Shown: positions 36,106 to 45,000 of the stretch, in pieces | How positions within the stretch are numbered: position 1 is the first letter of the stretch | Layout: each line of letters opens with the position of its first letter | DNA from: a virus | Virus record (IMG/VR): IMGVR_UViG_3300032053_000049 | Location: 1 to 64,000 of that record | Strand: one strand, 5' to 3' | DNA length: 64,000 nucleotides | Program-made: the position numbers and the translations under genes | Notes under the pieces: generated by a model | What the model was told of the DNA's origin: nothing | What the model saw: only the letters and a program-made list of their open reading frames with translations | Database searches by the model: none

Positions 36106-38505
36106 TTATAATCCGTCGCCATTATTATACAGTTGTATAATTTCAGTTTGGGATAATGGTCTAGTCCAAACAGCAACTTGATCTAGCCGGCCACCATAAT
36201 ATACATTAGACCATCCTCTACCAAGCCAATACACAGAACCCAAAGCATAATTTGCATCAGGATTCAATGATGTGGTGTTTTCTGTTCCATTAATAAATAA
36301 TGTTCTATTCGATCCTGATTTTCTAGCCACTAAATGAGTCCATACAGAATTGGTAATTGGGTTCCTGCTAGTAACTGATACATCTCCAGCCGTAAGAATA
36401 CCCCATTTAGTAAGTTTAGTTTCAACTATACCCATATTATTGAATATAACCACACCACAATATTGACTCCAACTACTTGCAGATGCCCACGCTTGAATTG
36501 TCCAATCACCAGAATCCAGTGTATCTAACGGAGTAACTGAAGCAGTCACACTCAAAAATTCAGAACTAGCTAATGTAAAGTGAGCAGAACCAGTAACTTT
36601 ACCAATACTAGCAGATACCGTATTATTATCTGTTAAATTATGTCCACCGACCCAATCTGTTCTTGAACCACTATGTTCATCCAAATTCCAGAATGCCGTA
36701 GCATCTCTGTATATTGTATGTACGGCGGGAAAAATTCCAGTAGTAATAGATGCGGTCGAGGTAAATGAAGATGTATAATTGGGAACAGAATTTACATTTC
36801 TTACTTTATAAATATATGTACTAGATGTTTGTAATCCATTATCAAAATAAGTTACATTTGGAGTACTAATATTAGAATTACCAATATATACAAAATCAGT
36901 ATTTGCTGATGATGATCTATATATCTCGTATTGTGTAGTTAAATATTGATTTCCAAACGCTGACCATAATAAACTTCCGGTAAAATCAAATGTGCCTAAT
37001 GGACTTGCAGAAAATACAGATGCAGTATCAGGTGTAAAATCCGTATACCACGATCCAGACCAACCTTCCCCACCATCAACAAAATCTCTACTACTTCCAC
37101 TAAGATACGAAGTTTCATCATGAGCAATAAACATAATGAAATCTGGTGCATACGATCTCCTGAATTCCCACGATTCCGACCATCCATATCCTTTATTAGT
37201 AGCACTTGATCCTGAATCATAACATTCAAATGTATCATATGGTCCTAAAACATATTCATTTCCATTTGAATCTTTTAATGTACACGCAGAAGAACCGGTG
37301 AAACTAAGTGTCACAACATTACTCCAAGAACTAGTACCTGTTCCATTATAAGCATTAATTCTATAATAAGTGCTACCGGTTACTATAGGAAAATCATAAA
37401 CAGAAAGAGAAGAAACAGGAAAATAAGAAAAAGCAGCAAAAGGAGAAGATCCGCTAATTGCTTTTTCCATATAAAATCCAAAAGGAGAAGGTGTTGGTAA
37501 CGTCCAACTTAAACTAGAAGTTGCTGCGGATCCTGTTATATTAATAACACTTCCGATGAGAGATGGGGCAGTTGGAACAGGAACAAAACTAAGTGTCACA
37601 ACATTACTCCAAGAACTAGATCCCCAACCATTATAAGCATTAATTCTATAATAATAAACACTACTTGTTATTATAGGAAAATCATAAACAGAAAGAGAAG
37701 AAACAGGAAAATAAGAAAAAGCAGCAAAAGGAGAAGATCCGCTAATTGCTTTTTCCATATAAAATCCAACAGGCGAATTTCCTGGTAATGTCCAACTTAA
37801 ACTAGAAGTTGCTTCGGATCCTGTTATATTAACAACACTACCGGTAAGAGACGGAGTATCCGGAGCATCAAAAATAAAATAACTATCACATGTATTATTA
37901 CTTCCTGTTTCAAATATATTTTGAAAATATCCCAAAAGTTGTTCTTTAGAAAAAAGATTTGTTCCAGCAACTAAATTACATTTTCCGTCATCGGAAATAC
38001 TATAAGCATTATCTAAAGTATTATCAGTTAAAATAACAGTATTTTTAATGATATTCTCACCCATTATTTCTTGTGGTATACTAAAAACTTTTATATAATC
38101 CGAAAGAAATTTTTTGGTTTCTGAAGTATCAAAATCAATTTTTTCAGTACCCCAAACTTTAGTTGGGTCCCGAAAATTGTTATAGAACATAGTTTTGACT
38201 TGAGTATAAACAAGTCTTTTATATGTTCCATCTAAATTTTTAGATTCTAATTCAGGAAAGAAAAGACCAGATGTTTTTAATCCTTCACGATATGATAATA
38301 AATCAGCATCTTGATTTTCTTTTGCTACTGCACATATAGAAGTAGGAACAGTATATGTGGGAAAATAATTAACTTTTTCCGATGCAACTGGATTACCATT
38401 CTCTGCTAATACTACGTCATTATTTGCTACATTGGATAATTCCCAATTTTTTGTAGCAACATACGGGGTTACAGCAATATCATTTTTCTTAAGGCCCTTG
38501 AGCAT
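36106..38505 (-). CDS. tail fibre protein with tandem FN3 and LamG-like domains, 799 aa
   Basis: The ATG at 38505 (MLKGLKKNDIAV) is preferred over an upstream one at 38574 that lies inside the preceding endonuclease gene. The N-terminus is the anchor module shared with the gene at 33045. Two nearly identical fibronectin type III domains follow (about residues 235-415; SGSSPFAAFSYFPVSSLS in both), then a third FN3-like region. The concanavalin/LamG-like C-terminal domain (about 610-795) has AFWNLDEHSGSRTDWVGGH and LDQVAVWTRPLSQTEI. It probably binds surface glycans. Confidence 0.82.
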   Translation of the reverse strand: MLKGLKKNDIAVTPYVATKNWELSNVANNDVVLAENGNPVASEKVNYFPTYTVPTSICAVAKENQDADLLSYREGLKTSGLFFPELESKNLDGTYKRLVYTQVKTMFYNNFRDPTKVWGTEKIDFDTSETKKFLSDYIKVFSIPQEIMGENIIKNTVILTDNTLDNAYSISDDGKCNLVAGTNLFSKEQLLGYFQNIFETGSNNTCDSYFIFDAPDTPSLTGSVVNITGSEATSSLSWTLPGNSPVGFYMEKAISGSSPFAAFSYFPVSSLSVYDFPIITSSVYYYRINAYNGWGSSSWSNVVTLSFVPVPTAPSLIGSVINITGSAATSSLSWTLPTPSPFGFYMEKAISGSSPFAAFSYFPVSSLSVYDFPIVTGSTYYRINAYNGTGTSSWSNVVTLSFTGSSACTLKDSNGNEYVLGPYDTFECYDSGSSATNKGYGWSESWEFRRSYAPDFIMFIAHDETSYLSGSSRDFVDGGEGWSGSWYTDFTPDTASVFSASPLGTFDFTGSLLWSAFGNQYLTTQYEIYRSSSANTDFVYIGNSNISTPNVTYFDNGLQTSSTYIYKVRNVNSVPNYTSSFTSTASITTGIFPAVHTIYRDATAFWNLDEHSGSRTDWVGGHNLTDNNTVSASIGKVTGSAHFTLASSEFLSVTASVTPLDTLDSGDWTIQAWASASSWSQYCGVVIFNNMGIVETKLTKWGILTAGDVSVTSRNPITNSVWTHLVARKSGSNRTLFINGTENTTSLNPDANYALGSVYWLGRGWSNVYYGGRLDQVAVWTRPLSQTEIIQLYNNGDGL
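37384..37481 (-). repeat. 98-bp direct repeat, copy A (FN3 duplication)
   Basis: Identical to 37672-37769, with the copies offset by 288 bases (96 codons). It encodes the same FN3 core in the tandem domains. Similarity continues with few mismatches on both sides. Confidence 0.9.
37672..37769 (-). repeat. 98-bp direct repeat, copy B (FN3 duplication)
   Basis: Second copy, perfect over 98 bases. Synonymous sites have not diverged, so it is a recent duplication or is kept identical by recombination. In-frame loss or gain of one FN3 unit is possible. Confidence 0.9.
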
Positions 38506-38507
38506 TA

Positions 38508-39551
38508 CTAATAAATATAAGGAGAAATGCTTCTTAAGATAATAGTTGGGTCTTTTTTGATGCAACTTTCCCACAATCTAATCACTTTTATACCTCTTTT
38601 TAATGCCATTTCGTCTTTTAATTTATCATTTAATACCGTTTTGTTTATATTGATGTGATGACTTTTAGTATTCGGATTACCGTGCCAGAAATCTCCATCT
38701 ACTTCTAAAATTATATTTTTTTCTTTTATCTTAAAATCATAAGATTTACAAATACCATTTTCTGTAATAAAATATTGAAAATAATATGGAATACCAACTT
38801 TATCTAATTCATCTGCAACTATTTTTTCTAATTTATTCATTGGTCTGTGAGACATTATATTTTTTATAGCTTCGGATGTATGAGTTTTACCGAACATTCC
38901 ATTTTTTTCTCCTTTAGCAACGCCTCGTTCTATACGAGTTTTTGATATTTGTTCACGAACCTCTTTTCTACAGGCCGGATTTAATTTTCCACTAATCATA
39001 GGTTTTTTAATTCCTATATTAGATTTAGATATTTTTTCTTTTGTTTCATCTGATAAAACCGCACCAAATCTTATACTTTCTTCTCCTACCCAAGTTTTTC
39101 TTAATTCAGACGAACATTTAGTAGAACACGTTGGTCGATTTGTATAAGATTTACAAATATTTTTACATATAATACATTCTGCCCAATTAAATCGTTTAAA
39201 TTCTTCAAGATGCGTTTTCACATAATTTAAAAATTTAATATTATGATAAATTTTAAGATGAATGGATATCATTTTAGAATGAATAGATTTATCACAATAA
39301 TGACATTGAATATATTGGTCTTTTTTAATTTGGTGATTTTTTGTGTAACATTTACCACATTTATTTGATCTTTCTTTAAATGGAGAACCGCATTCAACGC
39401 ATTTTTTCCATCCAAATCGAATAAAATCTTCAAAATTATCTTTAATATATTGACTACAATCTATTTTGTGCGTCGATTTTAAATGATGTGTTAAATATTG
39501 TTGTTTAACAAATTCTTTTTTACAAATTCTACAAATAATAATGTCGTTCAT
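38508..39551 (-). CDS. zinc-finger/NUMOD3 homing endonuclease, Vsr-like, 347 aa
   Basis: Mobile endonuclease. The N-terminal half has C2H2-like and CxxC zinc fingers (CRICKKEFVKQQYLTHHLKSTH, split as CRIC and HHLKSTH; CHYCDKSIHSKM; CIIC). The middle has NUMOD3-type features (KPMISGKLNPACR, NGMFGKTHTS). The C-terminal Vsr-like core is IILEVDGDFWHGNP (about 281-294), ending RGIKVIRLWESCI. It stops two bases before the FN3/LamG fibre start. Its own start codon lies in a strong stem-loop (39542-39572), hinting at translational restraint. Confidence 0.85.
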   Translation of the reverse strand: MNDIIICRICKKEFVKQQYLTHHLKSTHKIDCSQYIKDNFEDFIRFGWKKCVECGSPFKERSNKCGKCYTKNHQIKKDQYIQCHYCDKSIHSKMISIHLKIYHNIKFLNYVKTHLEEFKRFNWAECIICKNICKSYTNRPTCSTKCSSELRKTWVGEESIRFGAVLSDETKEKISKSNIGIKKPMISGKLNPACRKEVREQISKTRIERGVAKGEKNGMFGKTHTSEAIKNIMSHRPMNKLEKIVADELDKVGIPYYFQYFITENGICKSYDFKIKEKNIILEVDGDFWHGNPNTKSHHININKTVLNDKLKDEMALKRGIKVIRLWESCIKKDPTIILRSISPYIY

Positions 39552-39572
39552 ATGATATACATATAAACGACA
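39542..39572 (-). promoter_or_regulatory. stem-loop over the start codon of the 347-aa endonuclease
   Basis: Arms TGTCGTT (39542-39548) and AACGACA (39566-39572), then one mismatch, then ATATG/CATAT (39550-39554 and 39560-39564) and a five-base loop. The start codon is buried in the stem. T4 homing genes are known to be restrained by similar structures around their start sites. Confidence 0.6.
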
Positions 39573-39605
39573 CTATCAAAACGTAATTTTATTTACAATT
39601 CAGTA

Positions 39606-40754
39606 CTAAAAGTCCAATCGGATTTTGCATAAAATTTCGTTAGAAAATGTTTTAATAGCTGGCCGAGAAAGCTTGGCCACGGCAACCAGCTCATTATTAT
39701 TGTTATATAAACCAACACTTGTTATATAAGTTCTTGGATCAGAGACAAAATCTGACCAACGAATCGTTCCTCGTGAGTGAATATTATCTTCGGTTCCATC
39801 ATACACATAAGTAGGATTGTTTGAATAATTGAAATCACGATTTTTTACACGAACAAAATAATGTTGAGCTGGAACATATTCTGATTTACGAACTATTATT
39901 GCTGAATTAGCTTTTTGAAGACTCCAGAATAATACTTGAGGATTTACAGTAGTAGGAACTATTGTTGAATTAATTAACATTCCTTGTGTACTTCCAGCTG
40001 TATAATTTGCTGGTGCTCCTGCTCCAGTAATATTACTTAATCCAACTAATTGATTGATAATTTTAGCATTTAATATAACAACTCCATCATTCGGATATAT
40101 CATTCCTATTCCTTGATATGCTGGAATAGATGTTGTTGAATCATAAATTGAACCTGTAATTAAATCATATACATTATATTTTTGAGTTAAAAATGGAGAA
40201 TCGTCACGAAATGTAAATAAACCATTAGATCCACTAAGACTAATCTGAAATACACCTTCATCAATTCTATCTTTCATTTTATATGATGAAAAATTAAGAA
40301 CAAAAATATCATCTGGAATGTCAGGAGTACTTGTAGCACTACCACTGATAAATGAAAATTGATCTTCTACATTAGATGAACCAAGAAGAAGATTTTTATA
40401 CTGAGTATAAATTGTCTTAGTAGGAAATACTTTGATACTTCCTGTATCCAAATCAAATGAGCCAGAACCTAAATTTCCATAAAAATTTCCATAAGTAATT
40501 GAAAAATATGAATCGTTAGAATTATGATATGTGGTATTTGGAAATACATCAACATAAAACATAGTTCTTCTTATATCATAAATTGAAGAACCGTAAGATG
40601 GTGAAGGAGTAGCAGCAGACTGAGTTAGATCAAAAAATCCACTTTCAAGTAAACTAGCACTCCATACTGTTGTCGAATCAGGCCAAAAACCACTAGCAAT
40701 CCGTGAAGTCCGCCCGGCAACGATGTCTGTCGAATCAAATTTGTTGAAAATCAT
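39606..40754 (-). CDS. tail/baseplate structural protein, 382 aa
   Basis: Virion-type protein with the block TKTIYTQYKNLLLGSSNVEDQFSF, similar in place to the anchor modules at 33045 and 36106. The C-terminus reads TYITSVGLYNNNNELVAVAKL and ends CKIRLDF. The same ending closes the 900-residue propeller protein, and I recall it from marine T4-like baseplate or tail proteins. A tail/baseplate role is likely. The TATTTATA octamer is 17 bases upstream and an AAAGGA lies between them. Its start overlaps the HNH gene stop by four bases. Confidence 0.75.
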   Translation of the reverse strand: MIFNKFDSTDIVAGRTSRIASGFWPDSTTVWSASLLESGFFDLTQSAATPSPSYGSSIYDIRRTMFYVDVFPNTTYHNSNDSYFSITYGNFYGNLGSGSFDLDTGSIKVFPTKTIYTQYKNLLLGSSNVEDQFSFISGSATSTPDIPDDIFVLNFSSYKMKDRIDEGVFQISLSGSNGLFTFRDDSPFLTQKYNVYDLITGSIYDSTTSIPAYQGIGMIYPNDGVVILNAKIINQLVGLSNITGAGAPANYTAGSTQGMLINSTIVPTTVNPQVLFWSLQKANSAIIVRKSEYVPAQHYFVRVKNRDFNYSNNPTYVYDGTEDNIHSRGTIRWSDFVSDPRTYITSVGLYNNNNELVAVAKLSRPAIKTFSNEILCKIRLDF

Positions 40755-41299
40755 AAATTTTGTATTTCCTTTATAAATATATCTATTGGAGTTATTGTAT
40801 TATTCATTGTAGTTATTTTTGATACATTATTACACATATCTACAAAATAAAATTGTTCAAAATCCTGTTTCATCCAATTTATATCTTTATGAACCCATTG
40901 AACATTCCCCTCAACATATCCAAGATTTGAATTAATCCGGTCAAGAGAAGCTGTAGAAAACTTAGTCATCTTACGTTTTTTTGGAAATGTTAAATCTAAA
41001 CCACTATAAACACACTTTTTATTTTGTTCTATGAATATCTTCCACAAATATTCCATTGTTAAATTAAATGGTATATTTCTTTTTTTAGCTCCTATTTTAG
41101 TTTGATTAAAATATGTCAAGGATATTTCTTCATATCCTTTCCAAAGTTTATTGTTTTTTCCAAGTGGTAAATTCCTACATTTTCCAGCGCAACTCCAACA
41201 TACATCATTAGATTTTATAGCATGATACCATGCTGCATAACACGAATATGGTAATAAAACATCACATTTTGGACATACTCTATTATATTTTTTAGTCAT
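40751..41299 (-). CDS. HNH homing endonuclease, 182 aa
   Basis: N-terminal zinc-binding pairs (CPKC and CWSC) and a C-terminal HNH-type core: KCVYSGLDLTFP, then ASLDRINSNLGYVEGNVQWVH and NWMKQDF. This layout is common in phage-borne HNH homing enzymes. The stop overlaps the start of the next gene by four bases, so the insertion sits exactly at a gene boundary. It is probably active because the core residues are kept. Confidence 0.85.
   Translation of the reverse strand: MTKKYNRVCPKCDVLLPYSCYAAWYHAIKSNDVCWSCAGKCRNLPLGKNNKLWKGYEEISLTYFNQTKIGAKKRNIPFNLTMEYLWKIFIEQNKKCVYSGLDLTFPKKRKMTKFSTASLDRINSNLGYVEGNVQWVHKDINWMKQDFEQFYFVDMCNNVSKITTMNNTITPIDIFIKEIQNL
40772..40779 (-). promoter_or_regulatory. 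TATTTATA octamer, 17 bases before the 382-aa gene
   Basis: Lies inside the end of the HNH gene, 17 bases before the ATG of the tail/baseplate gene. A promoter here could drive that gene independently of the endonuclease. Confidence 0.35.
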
Positions 41300-41306
41300 A
41301 TGTTAT

Positions 41307-41948
41307 TTACTGGGCTGTAGGGACCATTACACTAACTTCTATACTCAAACTCCCGCCGCTCTCATTACCAATGATTGTTAAAGTTGTGCTAGTAGTATTT
41401 CCAAGACTACTATTTGGAATAAACTTAAAAGATTGACCTACTACCACCTGAGCACTAGTAGTATTCACATCTCCAGCAAATGTAGGAATTGTACTAGAAA
41501 TCGAATTAATTGAATTAGCCTGTTGAACAACCAATGCTCCTACGTTCTTATTTGACAAAATTGCTGTATATCCGAGAGAAAGATTATAGGCTGGGTTTGT
41601 AGAAGGAGATATAATAATGTCGCCTGTATAATCTCTTGGAACAGAAATCTTGTCTTGAGCAATGCTTATAACCGGAATTGATGTTACACCCTGATTTAAA
41701 CTCACCAACTTATACTTCATAGTCTGTGTTTCGTCAGAAACCGGTTCAAAAATAGGAGTGTTTCTTATAGCAATATCATAAAAAGCACTACCATTTGGAT
41801 GATTTGGTTGATAAAGTGTATAATCAATTTCATCATCGGATAGAGCAAAACTGGTTATGTTCAAATTCCCGTTTTGAGCTAAAAGTTCTCGACCCTTTTT
41901 TGTAAGGATCGCATCAACGGTTACGGTAGAACTGTCCAAATATGACAT
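41307..41948 (-). CDS. virion structural protein, 213 aa
   Basis: Starts MSYLDSSTVTVDAILTKKGRELLAQNGNLNITSFALSDDEIDY (quoted in parts: VDAILTKKGRELLA and ITSFALSDDEIDY), a module that recurs in myovirus structural proteins of marine phages as I recall them. The C-terminal half is beta-rich, with QVVVGQSFKFIPNSSLG. No enzyme motif. Placed between the 1637-residue baseplate-type protein and fibre genes, it is likely a tail or baseplate component. Confidence 0.75.
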   Translation of the reverse strand: MSYLDSSTVTVDAILTKKGRELLAQNGNLNITSFALSDDEIDYTLYQPNHPNGSAFYDIAIRNTPIFEPVSDETQTMKYKLVSLNQGVTSIPVISIAQDKISVPRDYTGDIIISPSTNPAYNLSLGYTAILSNKNVGALVVQQANSINSISSTIPTFAGDVNTTSAQVVVGQSFKFIPNSSLGNTTSTTLTIIGNESGGSLSIEVSVMVPTAQ

Positions 41949-42041
41949 ATATTATATTCCTATTCTTTTTAAAAGTTTATTCATACTTCTCTTCTATAAG
42001 TATTCCTATAAAGATGTTTTTTCTATCTTTTCCTTCTTATA

Positions 42042-45000
42042 TTAAAATCTCCAATTAATAGGACCAGGTTTCCAACTGTCCGACGATGAAGTTATTGAAT
42101 TTGATTTTTTAGATAAATCAGTCAATATTGGTTGAGTTGTTGATTTACTAAAAACTGCAGATTTCTTAGTAATATTAGAAAACATAGATACCGTTGATGA
42201 TGGTTTGGTTTCTGATTCTCTATTGAGAGGATTTGAAATCATTCCTTGAGGATTTGATGTAATAGATGTTCCGTCTGGAATAAGTGTACCAGCGGAAGAC
42301 GGAGCATATTGAATAACATTACTAGCATTTACAACATTAATGTTACTGGTGTTACTGGATAATACAGGATATGTTCCGTCATCAATACCAAACTCATTGA
42401 TGGTTGTATCAATTGTTTGTTGTCCTTTTATATAAATTACGTTGGCAGTCAACGTGCTATATTTACCATATTTAGTTTTACTAAATTTTTCCATTTTATG
42501 AGTATAATGATTTTTAGGATAACCACTCACAATTTCAAAATAACGATTTGTTGGTCTAAGTGCTAATGTATAATTGCTTAAATCGGATGGAAAAAATGGT
42601 CCAGGAACTAAATAAACATTACTGACTGTTTGATCTGGAGTTCCAATAAATGTACTATCAGCATGTCTATAATTGCCAAACCAATAATCTAAAGACGGAT
42701 CTGAATTACCATTAGCATCATTCGTTTTATAATACCAATAAACTAAATCTCTCATCATTGCTTCTGATACCACAATGTATTTATAAAGATAAATTGAAGA
42801 TGAATCATATAGATTTTCAGATGGATTTTCTGACCTTATATATTCTCCGGTTTTAGCATAATAATGATACTTATCCCACGCTTTTAATATGTAAGAAAGT
42901 TTTTGATGAACTGGATTGGCCGTGAGATTTATTGAATCATATATTGGTTTTTGACTAGATGTAATAATTAATCTTTCATCCATTCCAATATCATACGTTG
43001 TAGATCCTTTTATTCCAAAAATAGGTAAACTACCAGAACTTTCCCACTGACGATCAAACATTTGAAAATTTGGATATTGACCAAACTGAATCTCATCTGT
43101 AAAATCTGTTATATATCCTCCAATTCCAACATCTATATTACACGGCATAATTTTTAAAGGATTAGAGATGTATCCAAGATCTATTGTTTCAGAATATCCT
43201 ATAAATCTAGAAGAAGTATCAAATTGTCCCCATAAAACACTCATCGAAAAATTATATAGATTATCTATTGTCGCTGGTGTTGTAAAATCAACTATACTGG
43301 ATGATATTGGTTTATTTTGATACTTTGGACGCTCTAATATTGTAGGTTCAATCACTACTCCTGTAAATAAATTCGTTCTTGCTGGAACTACATTCTTAAT
43401 TGCTTCAAAAATTGATTTATCAAAATAAAACTTATAAATTGTTAACATTTCATTGAATAATGTCTTTTTATTTCCAAAAGAATTATATTCAACATTTTTA
43501 TTTATTAAATCGGAATATCTACTCTTATAAATATTTCTTGGATCTCCTATTAATTCCATTATTCCTGATCTACCAATATATCTTAGGATGTCTTTATTTT
43601 TAGAATCTTGTGGATCAATAAAAAATCCAATTTGATTTGATTCTCCAGTAACAGTTACATGTTCATCAAACGTAGATTTATCATTAGAATCAAATCTGGC
43701 CTCTACCGAATAATCCATTTTACGAATTTTTCTATTTTTAAATTTATTAGGTCCAAATTTAGATCCGTCAATATCTTGTTGATATTCATATTCTCTGAAA
43801 TGCCACGGATAAACAGATGAACTAATCCAAACACAATTATAAGATGCAGACCAATTTGGATCAATTACTTCTGGAAAATTTAAAGCGACTATATCCGTAG
43901 ATCCTGTAGGATAATATGTTTGCCATAACGTTGTAATTATTTCTTGAGATGCTGAGTATGCTGTAGGTATTACCGAAGAACTAAGATAAGTGGAAGATCT
44001 ATAATTAGGAATGTAGAAATAATCAGATTGATTGTCAATCCACATTTCTGATGGACTTCCAGTATGCATACTTTGTGGATAATCCCAATTTAAACGAACC
44101 CAAAGGTTTCTAAAAGCGTTAGAACCACTAAATCCATAAGAATTTAAATCGTTTACATGTTCTTCAAAATCATTATCATCAAGAGAAATATCCCAAATAT
44201 TTAATTTGTCAAGAGTTCCTACAAATGTTCCATCACTTAACCAAAATCTTCCATATTGAGAAAAAATTCTATTATCTTGAGCATAAAAATTTAAAGATGT
44301 AGACGAATAAAATATTTTCCTTCCATCTTCATTTCTTTGTATTGTTAAATCATAAAGACACGGAGTAGCATTAGAATCAACATTATATTCAAAATCTGGA
44401 GATACATCTTTCCTTCTAACCATTACACTAAAAATTTTACCATTAAAGATTGGAAGGACATCACTTGTTAAAGTTGCTCCTGTAGACCCACTTCCCATTT
44501 GTAGTGCTATTTTACCAGTATACTGTCCAGGGGTTTTATAAATATCGACATACCATGCTGATTCAGAACTTCCATATGGATATAAAGTAAATAACCTAAT
44601 TCTTTGCCATTCTTCATAATTCTCTGGGTTTTCTACAGAAAACTTAAATTCTATTGTTTTTGCTGATTGAGGAAACGGACCTTCGATTCTATCATTAACT
44701 CCTGAAAACCTAAGCATATAAGTTTTTTCATCTAACTTATAAGTTGGAGTAGAATCTTCGGATGAATCTATTCCACCATATTCTCTTATACTTATTAAAG
44801 ACGAAGGAAGTCCATAACAAGACATTAAATATTTTACACATTCTTCCGTTCCTTTTGTCTTATAAATTCCAGGTAAAGTAACAAGTATTCTATTCCAAAT
44901 TATCTGTAATCTGTTCTGAGCTGATAGAACATTATAAGTTGGAGAATTTAAACTATTTAAATAAACATCGTCTACGTTAAGATTGTTAATAATATCATCA

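Noticed and set aside
36106-38574. Longer start at 38574 for the FN3/LamG fibre
   Set aside because: The extra residues overlap the endonuclease gene and do not resemble the paralogue, whose match begins right after MLKGLKKND.
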